Shown one piece after another: positions 8,595 to 17,492 of a DNA stretch of 64,000 nt; position 1 is the stretch's first letter; each line of letters opens with the position of its first letter. A program made the position numbers and the translations under genes. The notes below the pieces were generated by a model that saw only the letters and a program-made list of their open reading frames with translations, had not been told where the DNA came from and searched no databases. The stretch comes from Deltaproteobacteria bacterium (GTDB taxonomy: Bacteria; Desulfobacterota; Desulfuromonadia; Desulfuromonadales; BM103), in the NCBI GenBank assembly GCA_024279915.1, contig JAJRRB010000085.1, forward strand, positions 1 through 64,000. Reading direction: 5' to 3'.

Positions 8595-9419
8595 TTAGTC
8601 CTTGATCCCCACTACACACCAGAAAGGAGCCTTTTCAGAAAACCGCACGTGCACTAAACCTGCTTTTTCCATCATTGTGGCAATCTGGGTTTGTGTGAAC
8701 CTTTGCTCCAGTGGTGTACCAAAGCGATCCCTCGAATCCGTACGCATTGTATAAAAACTGTGATGCCGATAATACGACAGCGGAATGACATCCACCTTCA
8801 TTCTCAAGCGCTCAGCAAATTGACTCAACTTTGCCAATGGCCAATAGACCAACGCTGCAATCATATCCGTAACAGCGTGCTTCAAGCTCGCCGGCAGGTG
8901 AAAGATTAACCGACGGCCCCAATCTGACACCCTCCACAGAACCCGGAACCACCAGGGCCGGTTATCGAAAGCGTAGTAGAGATACAACAGCAAGGGCGCA
9001 CCTGGCTTCAACAGGTCCACGCACGAACGAATCGCCGCAGCAGTATCCGGCACATGGTGTAAAACGCCCAGAGAATAGCCAAAATCTTGACTGGTTGACG
9101 ACAACCCCGGCGCATCCACCGACGCACAATGAAACACCACATTTACATTGTCCACAAGATTAACGCGCGCCACTTCAATGGCCACCGACGGGTCGATACA
9201 ATGCAACCGGCCCACCCGCGGCGCCACCCAGCGCGCCCAACGGCCACTCCCGCAGCCCATGTCAAAACCCTCGGCATCCGGCGGCAAGATATCCCATGGA
9301 AACACTGAGAAATACTCACTAAAAACCTTACGCGCCTCATCTTCCGTCATGCCAGACTGATCGAAGCGAGACCACTCATCACCAAAGCTTGTAACAGTTT
9401 TAGAATCAAGGTTTTTCAA
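8595..9419 (-). CDS. class I SAM-dependent methyltransferase
   Basis: A 274-residue methyltransferase with motif I GFDMGCGSGRWARWVA near residue 50, the acidic strand-2 end LHCIDPS, and a motif IV/post-motif region DFGYSLGVLHHVPDT. The C-terminal third has long helical and aromatic segments seen in methyltransferases of surface polysaccharide loci. The probable target is a sugar hydroxyl or a lipid-linked intermediate; it cannot be assigned. The probable start is TTG at 9419, with GAGG a few bases upstream. Confidence 0.8.
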   Translation of the reverse strand: MKNLDSKTVTSFGDEWSRFDQSGMTEDEARKVFSEYFSVFPWDILPPDAEGFDMGCGSGRWARWVAPRVGRLHCIDPSVAIEVARVNLVDNVNVVFHCASVDAPGLSSTSQDFGYSLGVLHHVPDTAAAIRSCVDLLKPGAPLLLYLYYAFDNRPWWFRVLWRVSDWGRRLIFHLPASLKHAVTDMIAALVYWPLAKLSQFAERLRMKVDVIPLSYYRHHSFYTMRTDSRDRFGTPLEQRFTQTQIATMMEKAGLVHVRFSEKAPFWCVVGIKD

Positions 9420-9561
9420 GCAGGCCTCGTTGACTTATCAGAGTTCTTCTATTTCTCTTGAAATGCCTCTAAAAACAAGAGAGCCATATATCAAAAATAA
9501 ATACACAGCATCATTTGGTAACGGCTTGCAAAAAAATCCAAAGTGAATATACAAATACGCA

Positions 9562-10701
9562 CTAAATCAACGATTGATAAAGACCAGCCAACTGAATTGC
9601 CAAATTCTCAAAACTGAAAGTCTTGATCCTTTCTGTACCATATTCTATCAAGCGGTCACGCTCGCAATTGGAAGTAAGGGCAAGAGCAATCGATTCCGCC
9701 ATAGCCTCAACATTCTCACAAGGGAAGTAAAGACCTTGATTTTGAGTGATTTCACGGAATACGGGTATGTCGCTCAACACTACTGGCTGTTCTGCGGCCA
9801 TGGCTTCGAGAATGGGGATACCGAACCCCTCGTATAAGGAGGGGAAAACAAACAGGCCGCAGAGTTTGTAGGCACAGGAGACTTCGGAATCAGTCAATCC
9901 CGTCAATATCTTCACACTGGATTCAAGCCCTAACGCAACTACCTTTGCTTCGACAGCCTTTTTTTGTCCACTGTCGTTACCAATAATCACAAGTGGACAA
10001 GGGCAACCACGATCTCTGAGCAAAGCCATTGAATCAATTAGGCGTAGATAATTTTTGCGCTTTTCAAAATGACCAACGGCTAGAACATATTTTTGAGGTA
10101 AGGCAAACTTTCTTTGAAAATTGTTCAAGGTTTCATCGGCAACCGGCCCAAAATTGTTGGGATCCAAGCCGTTGTAAATTACAGAGATGGGGGCGTTGGG
10201 GGAAAAGCTTTGTATCTCTTTCTTCATTGACTCTGAAACAGTAATCACATGGTCGGCAGCTTTGAGTGATCTGCCTAGTACATTTTTTTGAATAGACCGG
10301 CCAAACGAACCATATTCCGGATATATTCCTCGAATATCATGGACAGTCAGCAGTGTTTTACCACTTGGAGATTTAACTATGGGGAAGTTAAAACATTCAA
10401 AAATATCAAACGAATATTTCTTGAACGCAAGCGGCCAATAACTTAGACCGGCTGAGAGCTTGCGAAGTCGCCCTACACTGGGGATCTGGGTGGTTTTAGC
10501 GACAACATTTGCAGGCATATCGAACCAATCTGCAACACGACAGTCCCTCGGTTCAAAAACAACAAACTCGACATCCGGCAACTGTTTTATCAGTTCACCG
10601 TAAATACCGACAAATCGCTGTTTAGCCCCCGATGGTCTATCATTGAGACATGTCGCATTCAATCCGACTCTCAAAAAATCATCTCCTCTGTCACCAAACA
10701 T
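9562..10701 (-). CDS. glycosyltransferase family 4
   Basis: A 379-residue GT-B glycosyltransferase. The N-terminal domain includes KTLLTVHDIRGIYPEYG and a VITVSESMKKEI segment. The nucleotide-sugar domain carries LAVGHFEKRKNYLRLIDSM and the signature FPSLYEGFGIPILEAMA with both conserved glutamates (E-x7-E). This architecture is typical of WbaZ/mannosyltransferase-like enzymes, but the sugar cannot be read from sequence. The ATG at 10701 has a GGAGAA only a few bases away, so the start could be slightly downstream. The gap to the next upstream gene is about 180 bases. Confidence 0.88.
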   Translation of the reverse strand: MFGDRGDDFLRVGLNATCLNDRPSGAKQRFVGIYGELIKQLPDVEFVVFEPRDCRVADWFDMPANVVAKTTQIPSVGRLRKLSAGLSYWPLAFKKYSFDIFECFNFPIVKSPSGKTLLTVHDIRGIYPEYGSFGRSIQKNVLGRSLKAADHVITVSESMKKEIQSFSPNAPISVIYNGLDPNNFGPVADETLNNFQRKFALPQKYVLAVGHFEKRKNYLRLIDSMALLRDRGCPCPLVIIGNDSGQKKAVEAKVVALGLESSVKILTGLTDSEVSCAYKLCGLFVFPSLYEGFGIPILEAMAAEQPVVLSDIPVFREITQNQGLYFPCENVEAMAESIALALTSNCERDRLIEYGTERIKTFSFENLAIQLAGLYQSLI

Positions 10702-10878
10702 TTCTCCAAATCCAAATCCTAAAAATGACGAACCATCACATTAGCAAACGAAAAGAAACGCAACACTTATGCAAGAAGTTCCATTAAAAAGCGCCGCACC
10801 TCTGCCTGATCGATTGCAGTACCCATTGTAAAGGAGTAATTGTAACAATAAATCGATGTGGTGAAAGAACCGTAATAG

Positions 10879-11682
10879 CTACTTATAATCACTTAAGATT
10901 TCCCTATATGCACCTGAAGCAAGTCTGTCACGGTGCAGAAAAAGGAAGTTGTTAATGTAACGGCCTTTCATACTCCCCAAGTTAAAGATGGATTGATCAC
11001 GATCAACATTAAAGTCTTCAATCGCTCTTAAACCGCCTGGGCCCATGAAATAAATGCAATAGCCAATTTCCAGGAGTTTATCGAACGTCTCATTAATTGG
11101 TCGGCTACTATGTCGTTCTTCGATCTCTATCAACAATGCAGGGCGTGAAGAAACAAGAATCTCGACAGCACCCTCAATAACACTATACTCGTGCCCCTCA
11201 ACATCAATTTTGATAAAGACAACATTTTGGAATCCATAACTATCCAACGTGCGCAATGGAACTAGCTCGTCACGGGTCTCAGCAAAGGCTTCATGCTCTA
11301 GAGAAGCCGAAGAATCGTGCTCTATGCCAGACGGGTCCACTGGAATGCGTAAATTAGCCTCACCAGACACATTTGACAACGCTACCGAATGAATATTAAT
11401 AGAAGTTTTCCCATCCGCCCATGCAGACAACACAGAGGAACACATTGGATTGGGTTCAAATGCTTCAACCTTAGCACCTAGTTTCCACAACTTATAGGTA
11501 TAGATGCCACGATTACCCCCTATATCAATTACTAGGTCCTGATTGTTTACCAACAAAGAAAGGAGACTCATTTCCTCTTCAAGGTGACCCAGCAATTTGT
11601 TCACTAAGTATTTAACTGGCACTTGGTAGCGTTTCGGGAGTAATTCCCTGAGTCGAGTTTTTAGATTACGAATCAAAGTCAT
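10879..11682 (-). CDS. FkbM family methyltransferase
   Basis: A 267-residue FkbM-type SAM methyltransferase (O-methylation of sugars or polyketides in characterised members). Visible motifs are LVIDIGGNRGIYTYKLWKLG near residue 50, VEAFEPNP, and the family signature FIKIDVEGHEYSVIEGA near residue 163 followed by PALLIEIEERH. One of three FkbM genes in the locus (others at 16758-17492 and 23383-24177). The ATG shares one base with the preceding stop (TAATG), suggesting translational coupling to the small upstream ORF. Confidence 0.9.
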   Translation of the reverse strand: MTLIRNLKTRLRELLPKRYQVPVKYLVNKLLGHLEEEMSLLSLLVNNQDLVIDIGGNRGIYTYKLWKLGAKVEAFEPNPMCSSVLSAWADGKTSINIHSVALSNVSGEANLRIPVDPSGIEHDSSASLEHEAFAETRDELVPLRTLDSYGFQNVVFIKIDVEGHEYSVIEGAVEILVSSRPALLIEIEERHSSRPINETFDKLLEIGYCIYFMGPGGLRAIEDFNVDRDQSIFNLGSMKGRYINNFLFLHRDRLASGAYREILSDYK

Positions 11683-11912
11683 TAATTACCCCTGGCCATG
11701 AAAAAGATGACTCGCTTCTTAGCTGCACGGGAAGAGAACTTAGTCATCGGAATATGCTGTGGTGCAGAAGCAAACATATACTCCTTAACGGCTTGAGTCT
11801 CTCCAATAACAAGATACAAAGTCATCCGTTGGAGCACCCATACTAAATAATCAGCAGTGTATTCAGAACAGGAGAACGCCTTAGCCGTACTAACAATCAT
11901 CCCAGCAAACAC
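11682..11912 (-). CDS. small hypothetical protein or gene fragment
   Basis: A 76-residue ORF with no family I recognise. It begins with GTG, has no strong ribosome binding site, and is cysteine-poor with several aromatic residues. Its stop overlaps the FkbM start in TAATG, the only argument that it is translated. It lies in a decayed stretch next to a sulfotransferase remnant, so it may be the tail of a lost gene. Confidence 0.3.
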   Translation of the reverse strand: MFAGMIVSTAKAFSCSEYTADYLVWVLQRMTLYLVIGETQAVKEYMFASAPQHIPMTKFSSRAAKKRVIFFMARGN

Positions 11913-11977
11913 CGGACATCACTCACTTAATGGTTTGCATTGCATGATAGAATTGGTTCACCATAGTAGAGTAATGA

Positions 11978-12262
11978 CTATTCATCAAAGAATACCTCCC
12001 ATTCTGTTCCTTTGAATTCCGACTTCAATTGTTCATAATTTTCCAACAGATCTCGTAATTTCTGAGTAGTTTGCTTCTTGAAATCCATCTTCGGCATCAT
12101 CAAGGCCAAAACACGGCTGGTTCGTTTTCGTGGCATGGCTCCAAGCACCTTCAACTTGCATCTCAAAGAATGCGAGTTTAGTTTTAACCATAGATGGCAG
12201 GCTCTCAGTCGTCTGATCCTTAAAATTCTTGGGAAACTACCTCTAAACTGGTCACGACCCAT
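11978..12262 (-). pseudogene. C-terminal remnant of a second sulfotransferase
   Basis: The last ~45 residues of this open frame (FKKQTTQK, LLENYEQLKSEFKGTEW, FFDE) closely resemble the tail of the intact sulfotransferase immediately upstream (FIKQRTKC, LVENYDVLKKNFKGTQW, FFDE). The rest of the frame has no sulfotransferase character and the PAPS-binding loop is absent. It is best read as the end of a tandem duplicate that lost most of its coding region. Confidence 0.65.
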
Positions 12263-12338
12263 ATATTTAAATGGTGTTTGGTGACATCTTTGCAGAAGAA
12301 TGATCTTGTCAACAATTGAAATTCAAAACGTTCATGAA

Positions 12339-13124
12339 TTATTCGTCAAAAAAATCCTCCCACTGAGTGCCCTTAAAGTTCTTTTTCAGTACATCGTAGT
12401 TCTCTACCAATTCCGACATACACTTTGTACGCTGCTTGATAAAGTCGGTGCTAGTGGGGTGGTAGTTCAGACCTAAAAAAGCCATTATCTTGCCATACTC
12501 CCGCTGGGGGGTAGCCACCACATCCTCGTAGTAGATCTCAAGCATGGGATGGTCTTTAAAACGTTTGCACGCTTCATTTTGCCACTGCTGATCACGGATA
12601 AAGGTTTCCTCCAGCTTTTTAGGCTCAAAGGAAATATTCGGCACATTATTCTGATAAGATGTGTTCTGCTTTTCAGAGCGCACCCCGAACACGCCAGTAG
12701 TGACTGCAATTTTACATGAGACTTGGGAATGAAGGGTGTTACGCCTGATCAGATGGATGATATACAGATCCTTATCATCTTCCAGTAGAGACCAAATGGT
12801 GCTATTCTCTTGATCCCTTGGGTGATAGTAAAAAATCTTGAAACCCTTAGCTTTCACATAGAACGGTTGCTTGGAGAAACAGCGTCGTAGAATGTCCTGC
12901 TCCTGACGACCCTCCAGTTTGCCAAACAACTCATAATCGGCGGCAATATTGGGGTGGGAGTTCAACGATTGAATCGTCATGTTCGAACCGGTTCGGTCCC
13001 TTGTCAAAACGATGAATCGGCGATATTTGTAATGACCAAACAAAGAGAAAAGCCGATGTAGCAATATTTTAATCGACTTTTTGGGGTCATTTATAACCTT
13101 AAACAGATTTGTCATGACATGCAT
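12339..13124 (-). CDS. sulfotransferase family protein
   Basis: A 261-residue protein with an N-terminal PAPS-binding loop of the sulfotransferase fold: FIVLTRDRTGSNMTIQSL followed by NSHPNI around residues 38-60. The second nucleotide-contact region, LYIIHLIRRNTLHSQVS, is near residue 125. The C terminus has EIYYEDVVATPQ and ends in FFDE. Such enzymes transfer sulfate from PAPS to carbohydrate or lipid hydroxyls, consistent with sulfation of the polysaccharide; some family members in glycan loci may use other donors. Start ATG at 13124 or 13115. A truncated copy follows downstream, and a cysQ remnant lies at the end of the locus. Confidence 0.82.
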   Translation of the reverse strand: MHVMTNLFKVINDPKKSIKILLHRLFSLFGHYKYRRFIVLTRDRTGSNMTIQSLNSHPNIAADYELFGKLEGRQEQDILRRCFSKQPFYVKAKGFKIFYYHPRDQENSTIWSLLEDDKDLYIIHLIRRNTLHSQVSCKIAVTTGVFGVRSEKQNTSYQNNVPNISFEPKKLEETFIRDQQWQNEACKRFKDHPMLEIYYEDVVATPQREYGKIMAFLGLNYHPTSTDFIKQRTKCMSELVENYDVLKKNFKGTQWEDFFDE

Positions 13125-13215
13125 AAAGGATTTTACCTTCTCTAAACAAAAAAGAGCAGTACGATTTCGCTTAGAAGTCGGCCCTTAGATATAGACCCTA
13201 CTTGTATCCGCTCTA

Positions 13216-14733
13216 TCAAGAGGACAATAGACGTCGAATTCTTCCAAAGATTTTGTTGAAATCGAGAACATCTAGTAGTAGATCCATGTTTTTCATGGGG
13301 TTGAGCAACGCTTTTTTCAACTTTAGACGTACCATTTGCTTGTAAAGCTGCTGAGAAAAGTTTCGTAAATCACCGACTGAGAACTCCGGCGTCTGGATCA
13401 GATAACGACCCTCAACGGCCTGGGTTGCCTTGGAGAGGGACTCTGGGGTCAAGTCTTCAACTAGGTAAGAGTTCTCAACAACGGTATCATAAAGATCTGT
13501 GCCAATAAGCGGGGTCGCCACCATCAACTGAGGCATCACATCATACTGCTTATATAACGACAGAGCAAAATCAATTGTTTTCGCAATTTTCTCCTTGGTT
13601 TCACCGGGGAAGCCTATAACATAGAAGGCATTAGTACTCAAACCTACCTGTTTGCACCAACGGGATGCGTTCACTGCATGCTTGAGCTGCAGGTTCTTCT
13701 TGATGATGTTGTTCAACGTCTCCTGGTCTCCGGACTCGATTCCGAAAGTCAATGATGTACACTTTGCTTTTTTAATAATCTCAAGCAATTCCTGATTCAG
13801 TGTATCCACCCGCACCCCGTTGGGGGTGTCCCAAGTTAGGTCCAGATCCCATTCCACCAGAGTTTCGAACACCTCTTTGATACGGCTGGGCTTGTAGGTT
13901 AGGTTATCATCTTCGAAATGGATGTGGCGCACTCCGTAGGCATCATAGACATGTCTGATATGTTTCAACACATAGTCAGATGCGTGGGCACGCACATCTT
14001 TCCCCATATGCAGGTGGATTGAGCAGAAGCTACAATCAAAGGGGCAGCCACGACTGGTGATCATGGAGATAGCTCGACCTGTACCTTTGTGCCCTCTGTA
14101 CTCAAGTTCCTGTTGGTACTCAAAGAACAGATCCATATCTAGCAGGTGGTAGGCTGGGAAAGGGAGATTATCCATATCACTGACCCGTTCAGCTTTGGTC
14201 TCGTGAACACTGATTTTGCCATCGGCTCCTTTAACTTTAAACGCGATCCCCCTGATATCATTCAGCATTTTTTTCTGTGCCAGGGCTCTCACCATTTCCA
14301 CAACAACCTTTTCCCCTTCAGCTAGTACGTAGCTATCCACATAGGGGTATTCGATCAAAAACTCCGATGGAACAACCGAAAAGTGTGCCCCCCCCGCCAC
14401 AACAAATGCGTTAGGAAGAGTTGATTTTACAAGGCTAGCAGTGCGCAAAAAGCTATCCAACTGGGCCGTAAAGGGGCAGGTAATGCCCACGATATCCGGG
14501 GCTTCATCCAATAACACCTGTACGATGACTTCATCGCTAAGACCATGGAAGGTTTTATCTCCAATTTTGGTGATCTTAGTTTCAGGATGGATCATACAGT
14601 CAAGTACGAAGACCTCATATCCAACCTGTTCCAGAACGGCTCCCAGATAGAGGAGCCCCAGTGGCAGGTTAAGGCTGACATTCATGGACTCTGAGTAGTA
14701 AAATCGTGAAGGATTGATTAGAGCAATCTTCAT
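13216..14733 (-). CDS. B12-binding-domain radical SAM protein
   Basis: A 505-residue protein with an N-terminal cobalamin-binding Rossmann-like domain (about residues 1-150, with LGLLYLGAVLEQVGYEV and IVGITCPFTAQ). A radical SAM domain follows, with the cluster motif CPFDCSFCS (CxxxCxxC) near residue 230 and SLTFGIESGDQETL further on. The class includes methylases of unactivated carbons and other radical enzymes, many uncharacterised. Here it lies among polysaccharide genes, so C-methylation or rearrangement of a sugar or lipid component is possible but unproven. ATG at 14733. Confidence 0.88.
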   Translation of the reverse strand: MKIALINPSRFYYSESMNVSLNLPLGLLYLGAVLEQVGYEVFVLDCMIHPETKITKIGDKTFHGLSDEVIVQVLLDEAPDIVGITCPFTAQLDSFLRTASLVKSTLPNAFVVAGGAHFSVVPSEFLIEYPYVDSYVLAEGEKVVVEMVRALAQKKMLNDIRGIAFKVKGADGKISVHETKAERVSDMDNLPFPAYHLLDMDLFFEYQQELEYRGHKGTGRAISMITSRGCPFDCSFCSIHLHMGKDVRAHASDYVLKHIRHVYDAYGVRHIHFEDDNLTYKPSRIKEVFETLVEWDLDLTWDTPNGVRVDTLNQELLEIIKKAKCTSLTFGIESGDQETLNNIIKKNLQLKHAVNASRWCKQVGLSTNAFYVIGFPGETKEKIAKTIDFALSLYKQYDVMPQLMVATPLIGTDLYDTVVENSYLVEDLTPESLSKATQAVEGRYLIQTPEFSVGDLRNFSQQLYKQMVRLKLKKALLNPMKNMDLLLDVLDFNKIFGRIRRLLSS

Positions 14734-14892
14734 GTTTATAAGCCTTTAGTAGAAACAGTGTTGTCATACAAATGAGCCAATAAAATTCAAGGGCATGGCT
14801 CACTTCAGACAAAAGTTTCAAATAAGCTGTTACTGGTATCTTGTAGAAGTTTTTATTGCCCTAGATGTCCAATTTTTTAAAACGAAGCGTCT

Positions 14893-15852
14893 TCATTCTA
14901 CTTCAGACTGAAACAGCCTAAATGCACGATTACCAAAAAAGTTTGGCAGAGCCATCATTAGGCGTTTTGCTGTTAGGACTGGGTACCTGAACCCGACTAC
15001 CGCTAATTTACTTGCAAAGGGAATGCGATCATTTCCAAGCCAGTCACATTTCAAATCTGTCCAATCCCGGCAGAATTGGTAAGAGGCTTTACTCTCAAAA
15101 AAATACTCGTGTTTTTCCAACAACATCAGCATAAAAACACGAAGCTGATCAAGGGTCTTGTCAGATGTAGGGGTCATCTTCTGAACTACTAAGGGATCGG
15201 CGATCCCAACAAAATGACCCCCTTCAATTGCTAAACGAATCGCAAGATCTGCATCTTCACACCGGCGAAAAATTGGGTCGAAGCCACCAAGCATACGATA
15301 CAGATCCGTACGCCCCATTTGGGAGCAGGTCGCACACGAACCATAGCCATCTTCCAAGGGTTCACCCATCAGCGCTCTTCGTGCCACAGCAGGCCCTGAT
15401 GGCGCCTTTTGTCCTAATCGTATACCCATCGTGGGTTCAATTCGTTCGTCACCGTTCGGGTAGAGCTGTTTTCTTGCCGTATGACAGAGAACGGGGGCAC
15501 CGTTGGAAAATTCCTGTTCGTAGTTGAGAATTCTTTTGAGTTGAGCCTCTATACGGTTAGGTAAACTAAAGTCGTCATCATCAAAAAACGCAATAAAATC
15601 TCCCTTGGCGTGATCTATTATTACGTTACGTGACACAGCCACACCCGAGTTTATTGAGTTCTGAAATATCTCTATTTCCGGGTAGAGATCAAATTGTTCC
15701 ACGATCTTCAAAGTATCATCAGTCGATTTGTCATCAACGACCACAATCTGGGCGATTTCGACAGACTGGTTAGCGGCTGAATTCAGTACTTCCAGAATCG
15801 TTTCCTGTGCATTGTATGTGGTAACACCAATAGTGACCGCAGGATAATTCAT
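14893..15852 (-). CDS. glycosyltransferase family 2
   Basis: A 319-residue GT-A glycosyltransferase. The N terminus shows VTIGVTTYNAQETILEVLNS and VVVDDKSTDDT. The metal-binding acidic motif is FIAFFDDDDFSLPNR near residue 90, and a later region reads GGFDPIFRRCEDADLAIRL, the usual acceptor-side ED motif. It is inverting by family; sugar and linkage are unknown. The start overlaps the stop of the upstream GT2 gene by four bases (ATGA), so the two are probably co-translated. Confidence 0.9.
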   Translation of the reverse strand: MNYPAVTIGVTTYNAQETILEVLNSAANQSVEIAQIVVVDDKSTDDTLKIVEQFDLYPEIEIFQNSINSGVAVSRNVIIDHAKGDFIAFFDDDDFSLPNRIEAQLKRILNYEQEFSNGAPVLCHTARKQLYPNGDERIEPTMGIRLGQKAPSGPAVARRALMGEPLEDGYGSCATCSQMGRTDLYRMLGGFDPIFRRCEDADLAIRLAIEGGHFVGIADPLVVQKMTPTSDKTLDQLRVFMLMLLEKHEYFFESKASYQFCRDWTDLKCDWLGNDRIPFASKLAVVGFRYPVLTAKRLMMALPNFFGNRAFRLFQSEVE

Positions 15853-16748
15853 AAAACACCAGACCTATTTTGAGACGAACCGAATACCCGGGCAAGGCGG
15901 AACCATGCATGTCTGAACCAAACTGTGAGGTACGGAGATATCCACAAAAATGGCCATAGTGGCCCACCATGCCGCTTGTAAAATTGATACCGCTGACGAA
16001 ATGGTTCACGCTTAATATCTGCAAGCAGACGGAGCCTTTGTATAAGAGTCAGCGAGAATTCGTCCGGCGGCTCCATTTGTGTATTCAGATCGCACGTCCC
16101 AATATGTTTCCCAGCAACAATAACTGCTCCGCCTGCCTTGATGAGCCTTAATCCGTACTCGTAATCAGCCCCACTGTGAATGAAGTACTCAGATAAAAAG
16201 CCTACTCCGCTCAGTGCGTCTGCCGAAATCAAAGCTCCGTTCATAGCCAGAGTGTCCGCCCTTTGGGGCAGTCCATTTGGTTCAACGGTCGCGGCAAATT
16301 TGAGGGGATGCCAGTTCGATGACCTTCGTCGCCCGCCATACGTTGTTATCAACCCATCAGTACTTTTGAACGAACCTACAATCGCATGCGGCCTTTCATT
16401 TATCCCCTCAGATTGCCCTAGCGTTTCAAGCAGGTCTGTAATAGCCGACCTATGTAGTCGCACATCGTCATTAAAAACAAACAGATAGTCGAAGTTTTTC
16501 TTGCTTGCAGACTGTTCCCATCCATAACGCATACCACCAGCCCAAAAAAGATGACCATCTCCTTCGACTATTTCAACCTTTGGAAAACGCTCACGCACAG
16601 TCGCTGTAGTTCCATCCGTCGAGCCGTCATCAACAACCACATGAAAGAGCGAAACGCCCTTTGGCAATTTCTGCTCATGAAGATCAGAAAGCACCGCTAG
16701 TGTGCAATCGCGGCGATTATGACAAGTCGTGAGTGTCACAATGTGCAT
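15849..16748 (-). CDS. glycosyltransferase family 2
   Basis: A 299-residue GT-A enzyme of the WcaA/RfbF-like group. Motifs include VTLTTCHNRRDCTLAVLSDL at the N terminus, VVVDDGSTDGT, the donor-site motif YLFVFNDDVRLH near residue 90, and a later GADYEYGLRLIKAGG. The C terminus is rich in aromatic and basic residues that may contact the membrane. It overlaps the downstream GT2 gene by four bases and follows an FkbM gene by nine bases, so it is part of a tight operon. Confidence 0.9.
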   Translation of the reverse strand: MHIVTLTTCHNRRDCTLAVLSDLHEQKLPKGVSLFHVVVDDGSTDGTTATVRERFPKVEIVEGDGHLFWAGGMRYGWEQSASKKNFDYLFVFNDDVRLHRSAITDLLETLGQSEGINERPHAIVGSFKSTDGLITTYGGRRRSSNWHPLKFAATVEPNGLPQRADTLAMNGALISADALSGVGFLSEYFIHSGADYEYGLRLIKAGGAVIVAGKHIGTCDLNTQMEPPDEFSLTLIQRLRLLADIKREPFRQRYQFYKRHGGPLWPFLWISPYLTVWFRHAWFRLARVFGSSQNRSGVL

Positions 16749-16757
16749 CTTCTTTCG

Positions 16758-17492
16758 TTAACTCCTTCCGTCTTCTTCCCTAAGGAAAATCGCATCAACT
16801 TGCAATGAACGTACATTTTGTTTGTCGGTAAAACCTTTCTGAATGGCCCAGAGCGTAAAACCTTCAGCTTCCAGACGATCAATCACTTCTCGCCAAGGGC
16901 GCTGACCTTTGTAGAGAGGCTCGAGAGACAGTTCACAGAGTACCCCCTGTGCGTTTCTTAGCGTCTCCGCGGCACCATCTAGCACCTCCCATTCGAAACC
17001 TTGTGTATCAATTTTAAGGAAATATCGGCTGCCATGCTTTATATATGTAGGGATGACAGTGTCGAGTTTGGAAATAGGCACACGTTCAGAACCGACATAA
17101 GCCGCCCCCTCCTCCGAGGACTGATGCAAATCAAGCATGGGAAGTACCGACGACGAAACAGAATTGCCAGCAATATTAATTTCAATCTCGCCATCTATAT
17201 TGCCGATCGCAGCGCGCGGGTGAACACACCAGAGAGGGTCTTTACTTGCCGCTGTGAGCAGTTTTCCAAAAGCATCACTCAATGGCTCAAAACTCACGAT
17301 CTCACCTTTAAACCCTATCCATCTTAGATCCTGGGCAAACTGCCCTGCATTCGCTCCGATATCGAAAACCAGGTTCACACCTACATGATCCAGACTATGC
17401 AGTAATTGAAAAGAGTCGTGTGCATGGGGATCGAATCGGTGAATAACCCACCCGGCCCGATGAATCAGGTCTTTTACTATCTTTTTCAACAT
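16758..17492 (-). CDS. FkbM family methyltransferase
   Basis: A 244-residue FkbM methyltransferase with LVFDIGANAGQFAQDLR near residue 41, IVSFEPLSDAF, and the signature YFLKIDTQGFEWEVLDGA near residue 165 followed by GVLCELSLEPLY. The D-x-Q-G-F-E form of the signature differs from the D-V-E-G-H-E form of the other two FkbM genes here and is common in polysaccharide-associated members. The start overlaps the stop of the GT9 gene by seven bases. Confidence 0.9.
   Translation of the reverse strand: MLKKIVKDLIHRAGWVIHRFDPHAHDSFQLLHSLDHVGVNLVFDIGANAGQFAQDLRWIGFKGEIVSFEPLSDAFGKLLTAASKDPLWCVHPRAAIGNIDGEIEINIAGNSVSSSVLPMLDLHQSSEEGAAYVGSERVPISKLDTVIPTYIKHGSRYFLKIDTQGFEWEVLDGAAETLRNAQGVLCELSLEPLYKGQRPWREVIDRLEAEGFTLWAIQKGFTDKQNVRSLQVDAIFLREEDGRS

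Noticed and set aside
10767-10892. 41-codon minus frame ending AEVRRFLMELLA
   Set aside because: The tail looks protein-like, but there is no ribosome binding site, no homologue recognised, and the gap is only ~180 bases.
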